Shown: in pieces, positions 1 to 9,900 of the stretch | How the letters are laid out: each line of letters starts with the position of its first letter | Numbering within the stretch: position 1 is the first letter of the stretch | Assembly (NCBI RefSeq): GCF_001593285.1 | Contig: NZ_CP012529.1 | Location: 372,001-436,000 of the forward strand | DNA: 64,000 nucleotides | Direction: 5' to 3' | DNA from: Psychrobacter sp. P2G3 | GTDB lineage: Bacteria; Pseudomonadota; Gammaproteobacteria; Pseudomonadales; Moraxellaceae | Program-made: the position numbers and the translations under genes | The notes under the pieces: generated by a model | What the model was told of the DNA's origin: nothing | Databases searched by the model: none | The model's input: only the letters and a program-made list of their open reading frames with translations

Positions 1-3000
1 CCAATGATGGCGTTATCCGTAATGATACCAACTATATCAAGCCTGAAAGCTCACAATGTGCCGGCACTGGTATATACATGTTAACAGATGGTGAGCCTAA
101 CAATGGCGCATCTTACACCCAGTATATAATGCAATCAACACTAAATGATAACAGCTTTCAATGTAGTGGTTTAATGAACAATACAGATACTGCTAGTGGG
201 GGTGAGGCAAGGTGGGACTGTATTGGGGATTATGCCAAGAAATTAGATACTAAAGGTATCAAAACCGCTATGGTAGGTTTTGGTAGTAGTTTCAATGTCT
301 TTAACAATGCTAGTAACTATCAATCAATACAATCAACCTTATCCGATGGTACACCTTATGAGAAAAAGTACTATCGCTGTGACCTACTAACGAATAAAGA
401 CGCACAGAACTCATGTAATCTAGGTATGGAGTCAAGTGACGATAAGACAGGTTTTGCAGGATATCCTGGCGTAGGCGGTTTTGGTGAGGGCGGCTTTTAT
501 TATGCCAAAGACTCCAAAGATATTGTCAATAGCGTGTTGTCTTTCGTTACCAAACTTGACAACGAGTTAGCCAGTATACCTTCTGGGACGATTACCATTC
601 CTCAAGATCCACTAAGCACGCAAAATATCCAACCCTATGCCTATTTACCGATGCTTGAACCAAAAGTAGGGAGTAATTCGTTAATATGGCCTGGTAATTT
701 AAAAAAGTACGAGGTCAATCAAGGTACGCTGTACGGTAAGTCAGCGACAGGAACCACTGCTAATACGCGCTTATACGTCAATATTGATCAAAATAAAAAG
801 AATAAAGAAAATAGGGATAAAGATGGTATAGATACGACAGGAAAGAGATTTCCTACAGATCTAAACCCAAATGTTCGAGATCTATGGAGTACTAAAAACT
901 ATCAAGGTGTTGATGAAAATGGTAACACGATTAATATCAATAATCGTATTACCGCAGGTGGCTTTTATGCGCGTCTTAAGTCACCAACAGCAGCTAGTAA
1001 TACCACTCGTGCCGTCTATGTCGAGAATAACGTTGGTTTAAAGAAAGTAGCGGTGACCGCTGGTAAGTTAGTAGGATTTGAAGACTTAGATAGCAGTTAT
1101 GGTGCTGAAGAAAAATTATATCTATTAAGCTTTTTAGGCTACGATATAAATATCGACGCAAACCTAATTAAGAAAGTAAAGGATGCAAGTGACCAAGAAG
1201 TTGAGCTTGCAAAACTTATCACTACTCCCAGTGGTGATGTCAAAGTATTGGGCGGTGTACTGCATTCACAACCTACCCTAGTGAGCTATGGGGGCGATAT
1301 TAACTCACCTGAAAAAGACTCTGACGGTGATGGCACTATAGACGCTGATGCTGGTCAAATCTCCACCGACGCTAGTGACCGTGATGATTATGTCATGTTT
1401 GGCTCTATGGAAGGCGCATTGCATTTAGCAAAATCCGAAACAGGTGAAGAGGAGCTTGCTTTTGTCCCAAAAGCTCTGATAAAAAGCCAAGCAAAAGCCC
1501 TCAAAGATGCGGCTGTAAATACGGATGCGACGATACGGCCACCAGTATTTGGTGTTGATGCACCGTGGACATCTGCAGGCGAGTACAAATATACGTTTGC
1601 TACTGATGGTAGTGGTGAAGTATCAGCAAGTAGCATGAAAGTATACGGCGGACTGAGCAAAGGTGGGGTAGGTCTATACGGATTGGACGTGAGTACTATC
1701 ACTGATCCAACAAAACTATTTACCATTAATGAGACAACAAGTGGTTATAGCCGTATAGGTATGACGATGGCAAAGCCTGTCGTCGGTAAGATTAAAGTCG
1801 GCACTGGTAGCGATGCGATCAAAAACGTCATTATCTTTGGTGGTGGTTATGATAAGTGCTATGAAGACCCTACCTTTAGACTGAATTCAACCATAAACAA
1901 TATCAGTGGCTGTAGCAGTATTGCTCAAGCAAAAGGCAACGCGGTATATATTGCCGATGCGGATACAGGAGTGCTGATTGCCTCTATTTCAGGAGCAACT
2001 GCAGGCGGCAAAAACGTCAGTGTGTCATCCATGAAGCATAGTATCGTAAGTGAGATTACGACGCTAGATCGTGACAACGATGGATTAATTGACCATTTAT
2101 ATTTTGGTGATTTAGGTGGACAAGTGTACCGCGTAGACTTGCAGAATGGTCAAAGCTTGAGCTCAACCGCAGGTCTCAATACCTTTGTGCGCCGCGTTAC
2201 TAGAGTGCTCAATACTAGCGGAGATAGTACCAGTGACGCTACATCAAAGCTTTTGGCTACCAAAGGCTTGCAGTATCGATTCTATGTTCAACCTTCAGTG
2301 AGCTTCTTTCAGCCTGATGGTACTAATGGACAGCGAATCGCCGTTGTAAATATCGCCTCAGGTGATCGTAGCAGTCCATTATCACGACATCGCAATAGCT
2401 TATTAGAAGCTAACCGAGTCTTTGGCATTTTAGACAGAGATATCGTCGATCAAAACTTGTATGGCGACAAGATTACCTTAGTAGCGAATGAGTTGACGCT
2501 AGATAAATTAGCGTCACTACCTTTTGACAAGGTAACAACACCTATTGGTGTGACTCCAGGAGTAGCAAAGACTAAGTCTGGCGTGATAGCAGCAATGCAA
2601 AGTGGGGTGTTTCAAGGATGGAGCTACCCATTGACCTATTTTGACGGTTATTCAAATATCAAGCATGTCAAAAGTATGGGTACAGGCTTAGCAATGGGTG
2701 GTGTCTACTATATGACCGCTTATAGCCCTGAGATGCAGTATGACACTACCGTCAATACCTGTTCTGCTCAAGTAGTCGGCGGCTCAGAGCGTCAACTGTA
2801 TTGTCTCCCGTGGGGGATCTGTGAGGCAGATACCTCTAAAAACGGTACAGGTGGGTTTGTACGGGCCGGTAAAGGGATACAAGAGCTGTCGTTGGGCGCT
2901 TTTAGTAAAGAATTTACCAATGTTCAAGTGCTAATAGGCAACCAGACATTCTCAGAACAGGTTGTTGATCAAAACCGTAGTGGCTACGGTGATAGAAGTT

Positions 3001-3152
3001 TTATAGATACAGTACCTGACGTTTTACCTCATAGTGTCAATGGAAGTAGCAGACCTTCTGATACAGGTGGTATGGGATCGGCAGGCATATTTGGTAATAC
3101 AAGTGGCTATGTACTTGATACTCAGAGTTGGTATCGAAAGTCTTCTGACTAG
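1..3152 (+). CDS. pilY1: PilY1/ComC-type pilus tip adhesin, 5'-truncated by window edge
   Basis: The frame is open from base 3, so the N-terminus lies outside the window. PilY1 proteins sit at the type IV pilus tip and work in pilus assembly, retraction control, adhesion and competence. The visible part starts inside a von Willebrand A domain (IYMLTDGEPNN strand; the DxSxS motif is cut off). It continues into the C-terminal beta-propeller region, with the family signature DNDGLIDHLYFGDLGGQVYR at about 2073-2132. Two calcium-loop motifs of the DxDxDGxxD kind lie at 1317-1343 and 2067-2093; the second matches the calcium site that controls pilus retraction in Pseudomonas PilY1. I see no RGD motif near the first. 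The next gene starts 12 bases after the stop with AGGA as ribosome site, so this is the head of a pilin operon. The family is certain; ComC is the Acinetobacter name. Confidence 0.93.
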   Translation, partial: NDGVIRNDTNYIKPESSQCAGTGIYMLTDGEPNNGASYTQYIMQSTLNDNSFQCSGLMNNTDTASGGEARWDCIGDYAKKLDTKGIKTAMVGFGSSFNVFNNASNYQSIQSTLSDGTPYEKKYYRCDLLTNKDAQNSCNLGMESSDDKTGFAGYPGVGGFGEGGFYYAKDSKDIVNSVLSFVTKLDNELASIPSGTITIPQDPLSTQNIQPYAYLPMLEPKVGSNSLIWPGNLKKYEVNQGTLYGKSATGTTANTRLYVNIDQNKKNKENRDKDGIDTTGKRFPTDLNPNVRDLWSTKNYQGVDENGNTININNRITAGGFYARLKSPTAASNTTRAVYVENNVGLKKVAVTAGKLVGFEDLDSSYGAEEKLYLLSFLGYDINIDANLIKKVKDASDQEVELAKLITTPSGDVKVLGGVLHSQPTLVSYGGDINSPEKDSDGDGTIDADAGQISTDASDRDDYVMFGSMEGALHLAKSETGEEELAFVPKALIKSQAKALKDAAVNTDATIRPPVFGVDAPWTSAGEYKYTFATDGSGEVSASSMKVYGGLSKGGVGLYGLDVSTITDPTKLFTINETTSGYSRIGMTMAKPVVGKIKVGTGSDAIKNVIIFGGGYDKCYEDPTFRLNSTINNISGCSSIAQAKGNAVYIADADTGVLIASISGATAGGKNVSVSSMKHSIVSEITTLDRDNDGLIDHLYFGDLGGQVYRVDLQNGQSLSSTAGLNTFVRRVTRVLNTSGDSTSDATSKLLATKGLQYRFYVQPSVSFFQPDGTNGQRIAVVNIASGDRSSPLSRHRNSLLEANRVFGILDRDIVDQNLYGDKITLVANELTLDKLASLPFDKVTTPIGVTPGVAKTKSGVIAAMQSGVFQGWSYPLTYFDGYSNIKHVKSMGTGLAMGGVYYMTAYSPEMQYDTTVNTCSAQVVGGSERQLYCLPWGICEADTSKNGTGGFVRAGKGIQELSLGAFSKEFTNVQVLIGNQTFSEQVVDQNRSGYGDRSFIDTVPDVLPHSVNGSSRPSDTGGMGSAGIFGNTSGYVLDTQSWYRKSSD

Positions 3153-3164
3153 GATAAAACGATT

Positions 3165-3755
3165 ATGAACAATAAGTATATCCTATCTGCTGATAGTCGC
3201 ACTCGCAGCTCTCATAATCAAGGCTTTACGCTGATTGAGTTGATGATAGTAGTGATGATTATTGCTATATTAGCAGCGATTGCCATGCCCTCTTATCGTC
3301 AATATGTCATACGCAATGCAGAGCTAGAAGCGCAGTCTCAAATGAAGCGGCTAGAGATAGAGCTTAGCCGCTGGCGAGCCTCCGCTCTAACCTACAAAGG
3401 CTTTGTACCCAAAAAAAGCGTAAATAAGGATGGAGATATGACATATGGGTTTGATGAAACTGACAACACAACTATTTATCTACCAAAGAACAGTAATGCC
3501 AGCAACTATCGTTACAAGATTAGTCTAGTTGATGGAACAGATACCACCAAAAGTCTAGTGAATGCCGATACTGGTGGTACTGTGAGTAATGTCGTTGGTC
3601 GATCCTGGAAAATGATGGCAGTGCCTAGTAGTAACTACGCTACCGCCAGCAAAATATTATTAAGTAGCAGTGGCTTGCAATGTAAAACCAAGAATAGCGA
3701 TACTAGCGTGAAGTTAGCATCTAGCAGTTGTGGCTCCTATTCGGAGAGCTGGTAA
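3165..3755 (+). CDS. Type IV minor pilin (ComE/PilE-like)
   Basis: A 196-aa prepilin. A 20-residue leader ends in Gly before [20 protein letters not shown], the class III signal cleaved and N-methylated by PilD; Glu at mature position 5 is present. A hydrophobic N-terminal helix is followed by a globular domain with a C-terminal Cys pair (LQCKTK and SSSCGS). It follows pilY1 by 12 bases and overlaps the next pilin by one base (TAATG), so the three genes are translationally coupled. In Acinetobacter the equivalent genes after comC are comE and comF; in Pseudomonas a pilE-like pilin follows pilY1. The long leader is mildly unusual. The role, probably a minor pilin priming the fibre, is inferred from context. 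Confidence 0.88.
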   Translation: MNNKYILSADSRTRSSHNQGFTLIELMIVVMIIAILAAIAMPSYRQYVIRNAELEAQSQMKRLEIELSRWRASALTYKGFVPKKSVNKDGDMTYGFDETDNTTIYLPKNSNASNYRYKISLVDGTDTTKSLVNADTGGTVSNVVGRSWKMMAVPSSNYATASKILLSSSGLQCKTKNSDTSVKLASSSCGSYSESW

Positions 3756-4171
3756 TGCAAAGTAAAATGAAACGCGATAAAGGCTTTACCCTTATGGAGC
3801 TGATGGTCGTCGTCGCTATCATCGGTATATTGGCTGCTATTGCTTATCCTAGCTATCAGCAATATGTAATAAAGACCAAGCGTGTGGATATGATGACTGA
3901 AATGCAAAATATTGCTTCACAGATTGAAAGTCGTAAGCTGGCACAAGGCAAGTATAGTAATACCTTGACAGCAGGTTTAGGCGGTAGTTATCCTATCCAG
4001 GGTGCTCTGTATACAGTTACTTTTACACCTAATCCGCTCACTGAAAAATGGACTATTACAGCAACGCCGATGGCAGGTCAACAAATGGTAAGCGATGGCG
4101 TACTTACTCTCAATCATCAAGGGGTCAAATGTCGAGCAACAACATGTGGCATTGGCAAAGAATGGAACTAG
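3755..4171 (+). CDS. pilE: Type IV minor pilin (PilE/ComF-like)
   Basis: A 138-aa prepilin. I chose the ATG at 3755 because it overlaps the upstream stop (TAATG) and has GGAG at 3743-3746; the longer frame from a TTG at 3728 only adds residues antisense to the pilin leader logic. The leader is short and basic and ends KG before [20 protein letters not shown], with the conserved Glu5. A PilE-type region follows ([15 protein letters not shown]), then a C-terminal Cys pair (VKCRATTCG). PilE-type minor pilins incorporate into the pilus and support its assembly and natural transformation. It is the last gene of the pilY1 operon. No clear terminator follows; a 500-base spacer does. Confidence 0.87.
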   Translation: MQSKMKRDKGFTLMELMVVVAIIGILAAIAYPSYQQYVIKTKRVDMMTEMQNIASQIESRKLAQGKYSNTLTAGLGGSYPIQGALYTVTFTPNPLTEKWTITATPMAGQQMVSDGVLTLNHQGVKCRATTCGIGKEWN

Positions 4172-4672
4172 AGCTTAATTGCATTGTCTAAGCCATTCTC
4201 GCAACACCCCTTCAAACAATGCTGACGAAAAATGTCAGCCTTCAAAATCAGCAATTTCTACGCTTTATTTAGAGTGACAATTTTCAGTAATAATGTAGCA
4301 ACAATAGCGTTATGACGAAAATTGTTATCGTTAGTTAATTGCTATAAATCAACCATTCATACTTCACATCGGCATACCATTTATTTTTTTAAAATTACTT
4401 CTTGTTTATATTTCATCCAATTTAGAAATAAAATGAATGGTTTATACCGTTTATCTGTTAAATATAACCGTTCGTTACGTATGTGGATATGACAAATCTA
4501 AGACACTCAACTTAATAATCTATTCCTTTAAAAAGTTGGCACAGTACCTGCAACAATCTTATCAAGACGATAAGCGCTATATCCTAGCGTTCATTTTGTA
4601 TCATTGACGACAGGTATATATGCCTAACTAAGAATTGGCTACGCTGTCATTATATTATTTAAAGGAGTTCTT
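4172..4672. other. Intergenic region upstream of the major pilin
   Basis: This AT-rich spacer has no credible reading frame. It carries the sigma-54 promoter at 4537-4552. An imperfect inverted repeat, AACCATTCAT at 4351-4360 and ATGAATGGTT at 4433-4442, lies 95-185 bases upstream of that promoter, a plausible position for an activator such as PilR. That role is inference. The remainder shows no structure I can name. Confidence 0.6.
4537..4552 (+). promoter_or_regulatory. Sigma-54 (RpoN) promoter of the major pilin gene
   Basis: TGGCACAGTACCTGCA matches the -24/-12 consensus TGGCAC-N5-TTGCA at all but one fixed base, with correct GG-to-GC spacing. It lies about 120 bases before the pilin start, giving a leader of roughly 110 bases. 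pilA is RpoN/PilSR-controlled in Pseudomonas and Moraxella, so the position fits. Confidence 0.85.
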
Positions 4673-5188
4673 ATGAACGCTACTACACAGAAAGGTTTTA
4701 CCCTAATCGAGCTAATGATCGTTGTTGCGATCATCGGTATTCTAGCTGCGATTGCTATCCCACAGTATCAGAACTATGTAGGCCGTGCTAATATTGCTGC
4801 AGCAGTATCTACTATAACTGCGAATAAGACTGGTTTGGAAGAGTATGTGATGGAATATGGTGAATTCCCTGATGGTACAACTGAACCTAAAGCAGCAGTT
4901 CCTGAAACATCGGATGGAGCAGGTGATGCTAAAGCTGCCATACGTGGAGAAAGACCAGAAGACTTAGGTATCGTTAGCCCATCATTCGGTACTGTTAAAA
5001 TCGCAGATAGAAAAAAAGGTTCAGGTGCTATCCAAGTTACTTTTGATAGTGGTAACCCAGGTATCAATGGCAAACAAGTACAGCTTGTTCGTACTGAAGA
5101 TGGAACTTGGAAATGCATCAGTAACGTAGAAGAGAAATTCGAAAATAAATCTTGTGCCATTGATAGTTCATTGACTGTAATTAGCTAA
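4673..5188 (+). CDS. pilA: Major type IV pilin (PilA)
   Basis: A 171-aa prepilin with a 7-residue leader ending KG before [20 protein letters not shown], then [16 protein letters not shown], the textbook major-pilin N-terminal helix. The globular part ends in a disulfide-loop pair (WKCISN and NKSCAI). The Shine-Dalgarno AAGGAG lies about 6 bases before ATG. It has its own sigma-54 promoter and a strong terminator, so it is monocistronic, as expected for the abundant fibre subunit. Its length is slightly above the usual 140-160 aa. The product is assembled at the inner membrane and retracted by PilT/PilU (encoded at 35-37 kb). Confidence 0.93.
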   Translation: MNATTQKGFTLIELMIVVAIIGILAAIAIPQYQNYVGRANIAAAVSTITANKTGLEEYVMEYGEFPDGTTEPKAAVPETSDGAGDAKAAIRGERPEDLGIVSPSFGTVKIADRKKGSGAIQVTFDSGNPGINGKQVQLVRTEDGTWKCISNVEEKFENKSCAIDSSLTVIS

Positions 5189-5240
5189 GAAATTATAAGA
5201 TTTAATATAATTTATAATACGAAAAATATAAATATTACTC

Positions 5241-5270
5241 AAAAAGCCAAACATTATGTTTGGCTTTTTT
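5241..5270 (+). terminator. Rho-independent terminator of pilA
   Basis: An 11-bp stem (AAAAAGCCAAA at 5241-5251 with its complement at 5259-5269) surrounds a short loop and ends in a T-run, 52 bases after the pilin stop. Confidence 0.88.
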
Positions 5271-5339
5271 ATACCCAAAAATTTTGATGAGTGATGTACG
5301 TGCCAATGAATTATTCTATAGTATAGTAAGGTATCTACC

Positions 5340-5789
5340 ATGATTCTATCAAAATTCAGTCAACGAATTACCGTTCAGTCAGGCTTTACTTTGATAGAGA
5401 TGATGATAGTTATCGCTGTTATTGGTATTTTGGCAGCTATAGCTACTACTGGCTATCAAATAAGAGTTAAACAGGCACAACTAACTTCTATTTATCAAGA
5501 GCTGAGTCATTTTAAGCTACCATACCAGATATTAATGAACGAGGGTGCAGGAGTAACGGGCTTTTCTCCAGACGGTCTTAATATGCCAGAGACAACGAAT
5601 TATTGTCAGTTTGGCGTGACAGCCCCAAAAATAAATGCAATCACGCCTGACGCAGTCGTTTGCCATATTCAAAATCTAAACTATTTAGCCAATCAGAGCC
5701 TTAGCCTTGATCGTAGCGCTGATGGTTCTTGGCAATGTACGCCATCAGCAGGGATACCTAAAGCGTATTTACCACAGGCGTGCCAGTAA
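5340..5789 (+). CDS. Divergent pilin-like protein
   Basis: A 149-aa prepilin with a 15-residue leader ending SG before [20 protein letters not shown]; Glu5 is present. The helix then departs from the usual YQ.Y pattern (TTGYQIRVKQAQLTSIYQEL), and the globular part is unlike PilA, with Cys at several positions (NYCQFG, VVCHIQ, WQCTPS, PQACQ). AAGG precedes ATG by about 8 bases, and TATAGT at about 5317-5322 could be a -10 box. It is separated from pilA by a terminator, so it is expressed independently. It could be a minor pilin, an alternative major pilin or a competence pseudopilin; nothing here decides. Confidence 0.85.
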   Translation: MILSKFSQRITVQSGFTLIEMMIVIAVIGILAAIATTGYQIRVKQAQLTSIYQELSHFKLPYQILMNEGAGVTGFSPDGLNMPETTNYCQFGVTAPKINAITPDAVVCHIQNLNYLANQSLSLDRSADGSWQCTPSAGIPKAYLPQACQ

Positions 5790-5800
5790 ATTTAGACAAT

Positions 5801-5841
5801 AAAAAACCACCTAATAGCATATTGCCGTTAGGTGGTTTTTC
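5801..5841. terminator. Bidirectional terminator between pilin and ferredoxin genes
   Basis: AAAAAACCACCTAA (5801-5814) pairs with TTAGGTGGTTTTT (5828-5840), giving A-rich and T-rich flanks for both strands. It serves the pilin gene on the plus strand and fdxA on the minus strand. Confidence 0.88.
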
Positions 5842-5870
5842 TTTGGATAATACAAAGTCTGTTTAGACAG

Positions 5871-6194
5871 CTACTTCTCTAAATACTGAATCTTACCTTC
5901 TACACCATCCCACTTTTCAGCGTATGGTAACGGGCCTTTCATCTCAGTGATATTCGGCCATTTTTGCGCCAGCTCTTCATTGAGCTGAGTGAAAATCTCT
6001 TGTCCTTTCGGTACTTCATCTTCAGAGAAGATTGCATTGGCAGGGCATTCAGGCTCGCATAGCGCGCAGTCGATGCACTCATCGGGATCGATAACGAGGA
6101 AGTTCGGCCCTTCGTAGAAGCAGTCCACAGGGCAGACCTCCACACAGTCGGTGTATTTGCAAAGAATGCAATTATCTGTAACGACAAAGGTCAT
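5871..6194 (-). CDS. fdxA: Seven-iron ferredoxin FdxA, copy 1
   Basis: A 107-aa cytoplasmic electron carrier of the Azotobacter FdI type. Cysteines at 9, 12, 17, 21, 25 and 40, 43, 46, 50 match FdI with an offset of one. By that analogy C9, C17 and C50 hold the 3Fe-4S cluster, and C21, C40, C43 and C46 the 4Fe-4S cluster. The conserved C-terminal half ([17 protein letters not shown]) is present. AGGTAG precedes ATG. Copy 2 lies immediately upstream on the same strand and is nearly identical, differing at a few residues such as KYTD versus KHTD and GPLPYAE versus DSLPDAE. This copy is a tandem duplicate with its own terminator; the physiological partner is unknown. Confidence 0.93.
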   Translation of the reverse strand: MTFVVTDNCILCKYTDCVEVCPVDCFYEGPNFLVIDPDECIDCALCEPECPANAIFSEDEVPKGQEIFTQLNEELAQKWPNITEMKGPLPYAEKWDGVEGKIQYLEK

Positions 6195-6272
6195 ATTGAG
6201 ATCTACCTATAATTAGAAGGCTGATAAATGGTGCGCGGGGCGCACTCTATAACGGCAAAAATTGAAACAATA

Positions 6273-6312
6273 AAAAACCATCTAACCGTATGATACCGTT
6301 AAATGGTTTTGA
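6273..6312 (-). terminator. Terminator of ferredoxin copy 2
   Basis: AAAACCATCTAACCG and CCGTTAAATGGTTTT form an imperfect stem between the two ferredoxin genes. It resembles the terminator at 5801-5841, so the hairpin was duplicated with the gene. Confidence 0.75.
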
Positions 6313-6340
6313 ATATCTAATAAAAAGCTTGTTTGAAAAG

Positions 6341-6664
6341 CTACTTCTCTAAATACTGAATCTTACCTTCTACACCATCCCACTTTTCAGCGTCTGGCAG
6401 ACTGTCTTTCATCTCAGTAATGTTTGGCCATTTTTGTGCCAGCTCTTCATTCAGCTGCGTGAAAATCTCTTGCCCTTTCGGTACTTCATCTTCAGAGAAG
6501 ATTGCATTGGCAGGACATTCAGGCTCACATAGCGCGCAGTCAATGCACTCATCGGGATCAATGACGAGGAAGTTTGGCCCTTCGTAAAAGCAGTCCACAG
6601 GGCAGACTTCCACACAGTCGGTGTGTTTGCAAAGGATGCAGTTATCTGTAACGACAAAGGTCAT
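6341..6664 (-). CDS. fdxA: Seven-iron ferredoxin FdxA, copy 2
   Basis: A 107-aa paralogue of copy 1 with all nine cysteines in the same places, so the same 3Fe-4S plus 4Fe-4S assignment applies. I used ATG at 6664, which aligns with copy 1 and has AGGTAG about 9 bases before it; an upstream in-frame start at 6703 would add 13 residues not found in the other copy. The repeat unit covers the gene and its downstream terminator. Third-position differences between the copies suggest the duplication is not recent. Both reading frames are intact, so both proteins are probably made. Confidence 0.92.
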   Translation of the reverse strand: MTFVVTDNCILCKHTDCVEVCPVDCFYEGPNFLVIDPDECIDCALCEPECPANAIFSEDEVPKGQEIFTQLNEELAQKWPNITEMKDSLPDAEKWDGVEGKIQYLEK

Positions 6665-6922
6665 AGTGCTGTCTACCTGTTTATGGCTAGGGCATGTCAT
6701 CATTTAGATCGTGAGGCTTAAAATGAGAAAAATTGCCGCTAAACAAGGAAGAAATTGCCGTAAATATGAACATATTGACAAGACTTCTGACGATGTTTAG
6801 CAAAATTTAGCCATTTTAAGACCACTAAATGTATCAATGTGCTAATTGATGATATACCCTAAATAGAATAAGTGAAAAATAAGGCGTATTTTAACGCTTT
6901 TAGGCTTATTTAACAATTCCCT

Positions 6923-9900
6923 TTAACAACTAATGAGTTGTTTAAGATTATAGAGCAAATCATGTGCTTGCTTGGGTGTTAGGCTGTCAGGATCAGTATT
7001 CATAAGTTTATCATGTAAGCTAAGCAATTGTTTTTGTTGTTTATTATCGGCTGAATAGCTTGCTTGAGCATTGGATTTTACATTCGTCTCAGTTATATGA
7101 CTGTTATCGAGCTGCTGGCCTTTATCGTTTGCCGACTTAGCTAATTCATTTTTGTCATCAATACTTTTTGCCTGCTCAGCGGTTAAATTGTTAATAAGAT
7201 AGCGTTTGGCATCGTTGAGCACTTGGGTTGGAATGCCTGCCATTTTGGCAACGTGCAGTCCAAAGCTGGAGCTGGCTGCACCTTCGCGTATTTGATGTAG
7301 CAATAGCAGTTGCCCATCGACATCGCTTGCCGCGACATGGACGTTACGAATACCATTCTGTTTATTTTGGCGTTTTCTATCATAGTTGTCCGCTAACTGG
7401 TTATTTGCTAGCTGAGTCAGCTCAAAATAGTGAGTGGCAAATAAGGTCAGACAGCCAATCTCTAGCAGCCGATTGACACAAGCATGAGCAATAGCCAGTC
7501 CATCAGTGGTAGCCGTACCGCGTCCAACTTCATCCATGAGCACTAAGGATTTATTAGTAGCCAAGTTCAGAATATTGGCGGTCTCAATCATCTCCACCAT
7601 AAAGGTCGATTTGCCACCGGCCAGATCATCGGCTGAGCCAATACGGGTAAAAATACGGTCGATATCACCAATATATGCGTGCTCGGCTGGTACAAAGCTA
7701 CCGCAATGAGCAAGTAGGACAATCAGCGCAGTCTGGCGCATAAAGGTCGATTTGCCACCCATATTAGGGCCAGTAATGATTAATAATCGTTCAGGATACT
7801 CAGAGCTGCCAAGCACGCAGTCATTGGCAACGAAGTGGCTAGGATGTTCAGTATTAGCGTTTCTATTATTAATATGACTGTTACTATTTCTGTTATTAGC
7901 ATTGACCGGATTCAAAGCCGCCTCAACAACGACATGACGACCTTTTTTGATATCAATACTGGTTTGATTTTCCGTTTGATTTGCTAATTGGCTTTGAACA
8001 GGGCTTAAAAAGCTAAGTTGATTTTGCTGAGTGTTATTATTTTTCTTCGTGTCTGTATTATTTATCTCGTTATTTGACGAGCCACTATGCATGACTGGAC
8101 GTTGCCAATGATGCGTAATGGCTAACTGTGCCCAATTGCTAAGCACATCTATTTGGGCGATAGCCGCGCTCAACTGTTGCAGCTCAGTCAAGTGAGTTCC
8201 GAGAATGGTGAGTAATTGCTGATAAAGCTGCTTTTCTCGTGCCAGTGCTAACGTTTGCGCGCTAAGATATTCGGTTTCGACTTCTTTTAATTCATCAGTG
8301 ATAAAGCGCTCAGCATTTTTGAGCGTTTGGCGACGGATAAAGTGACTGGGCGCATTTTTAGCCTGCATCTTAGGTAGCTCAAAATAGAAACCACTGACTT
8401 TATTAAAGCCGACTTTTAAACTTGGTAGCTGACACTCTTCTCGCGTGCGTTCCGCCATCTCATCAAGGGTCGCTTGAATATTATCATGTAGATGGGTTAA
8501 GCGATCGAGGTCTTCATCATAACCAGCGGCGAGCATACCACCGTCACGGATATGGGCAGGAGGCTCTAAGATAATGGCGCGCTCAATAAGGTCGGCGACC
8601 GCTTGTACCGCCGGTAACTGGGCAGGCAATTGCTGCATAAGCATCGGTAGTAAACCAGTATGTTCAGAATTGATACCAGATTCAGTTAATAGGGTAGTCA
8701 ACTGATTGCTACTAGCAATACCGTCAGCAAGCTTGCGCAAGTCACGAGGCTTGGCGCTCATCAGACCGATACGACTACTAATACGCTCAATATCACCAAT
8801 GGCGTTTAGAGTGTCACGTAAATGGGTGATGAAGGTAGAATTTATATCAGTAGAATTGTTTTGTTCCTTACTTACCGCTAGCAGACTAGCTATCGCATCC
8901 AAACGCTGATTGATACGCGCATGCTGGCGTAGTGGACGCTTCATTTGCTGTACTAATAAGCGTCGACCCATTGGGGTTTTGCAGTGATTAAGTACCGATA
9001 TTAGTGACGTTCCATTAGCACTAACCGGGGTAAATAGCTCAAGATTCTGCTGGCTATTGGCATCTATAATCAGATAGTCGTCACTATATTCAACGATAAG
9101 TTGGTTAACTTGTGGCACATGACGTTGCTGCGTCTGCCTTGCGTAATGAATCAGCGCCGCACAGCTAGACTGACTCAGTGGCGCATCGCTGATACCTAAA
9201 CCGTCAAGGCGCTGTACTTCAAACTGCTGGCAAAGGGTTGCAGCTGCATGCTCACGGTGAAAGTCATTGGCCGCTACTTCTATAATAGGGCAGTCAAGAT
9301 GGCGACGTAACCATAGCAACCAGTCCTCACTGATAGCTTCACTGACGATACATTCACTAGGTGCAAAGCGTGCCAAAACGGTCAGCATTTGCGCTTGCAA
9401 GTTTTCTACATCGCTATTTGTACTCTCAGAGCTTTTATTTTCAGAGCTTATACTGCTATCTACGTTTAGCGTTTGCGTGGTAAGTGTACCTGCCGCCAAG
9501 TCTAATTGACTAACTGCCGCTTGTAATGGCTGATTGCTGTTGTTTTTTGCTCTTAATGTAGGAATGGCGATGTCGATAGCGACAACAGTAGGCGTATGAT
9601 TAGGCGCTATTAATGCATCATCGGTAATCGTCCCAGCGGTCAGCGTTTTGACTACTTCACGGCGCATGATAGTGGGCGGCTTAGCTTTAGTGCCTGTTTT
9701 ATTATTGGTTTTATTAATGCCTTTAGCGCTACCTTGCAGCGAGTTGTCTTTTTTACTTCTTTCGCCAATGCTTGGATAATTATTACTATCGGCTGATTCA
9801 TCAATTTGTTCACAAACCACTACCGTTTGCCCAGCCGAAATTAGCCGTGCCATATAGCTATCAGCGGCATGAAACGGTACGCCTGCCATGGCGATAGTAT

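Noticed and set aside
4774..5160. 128-codon frame opposite pilA
   Set aside because: Antisense shadow of a clear pilin.
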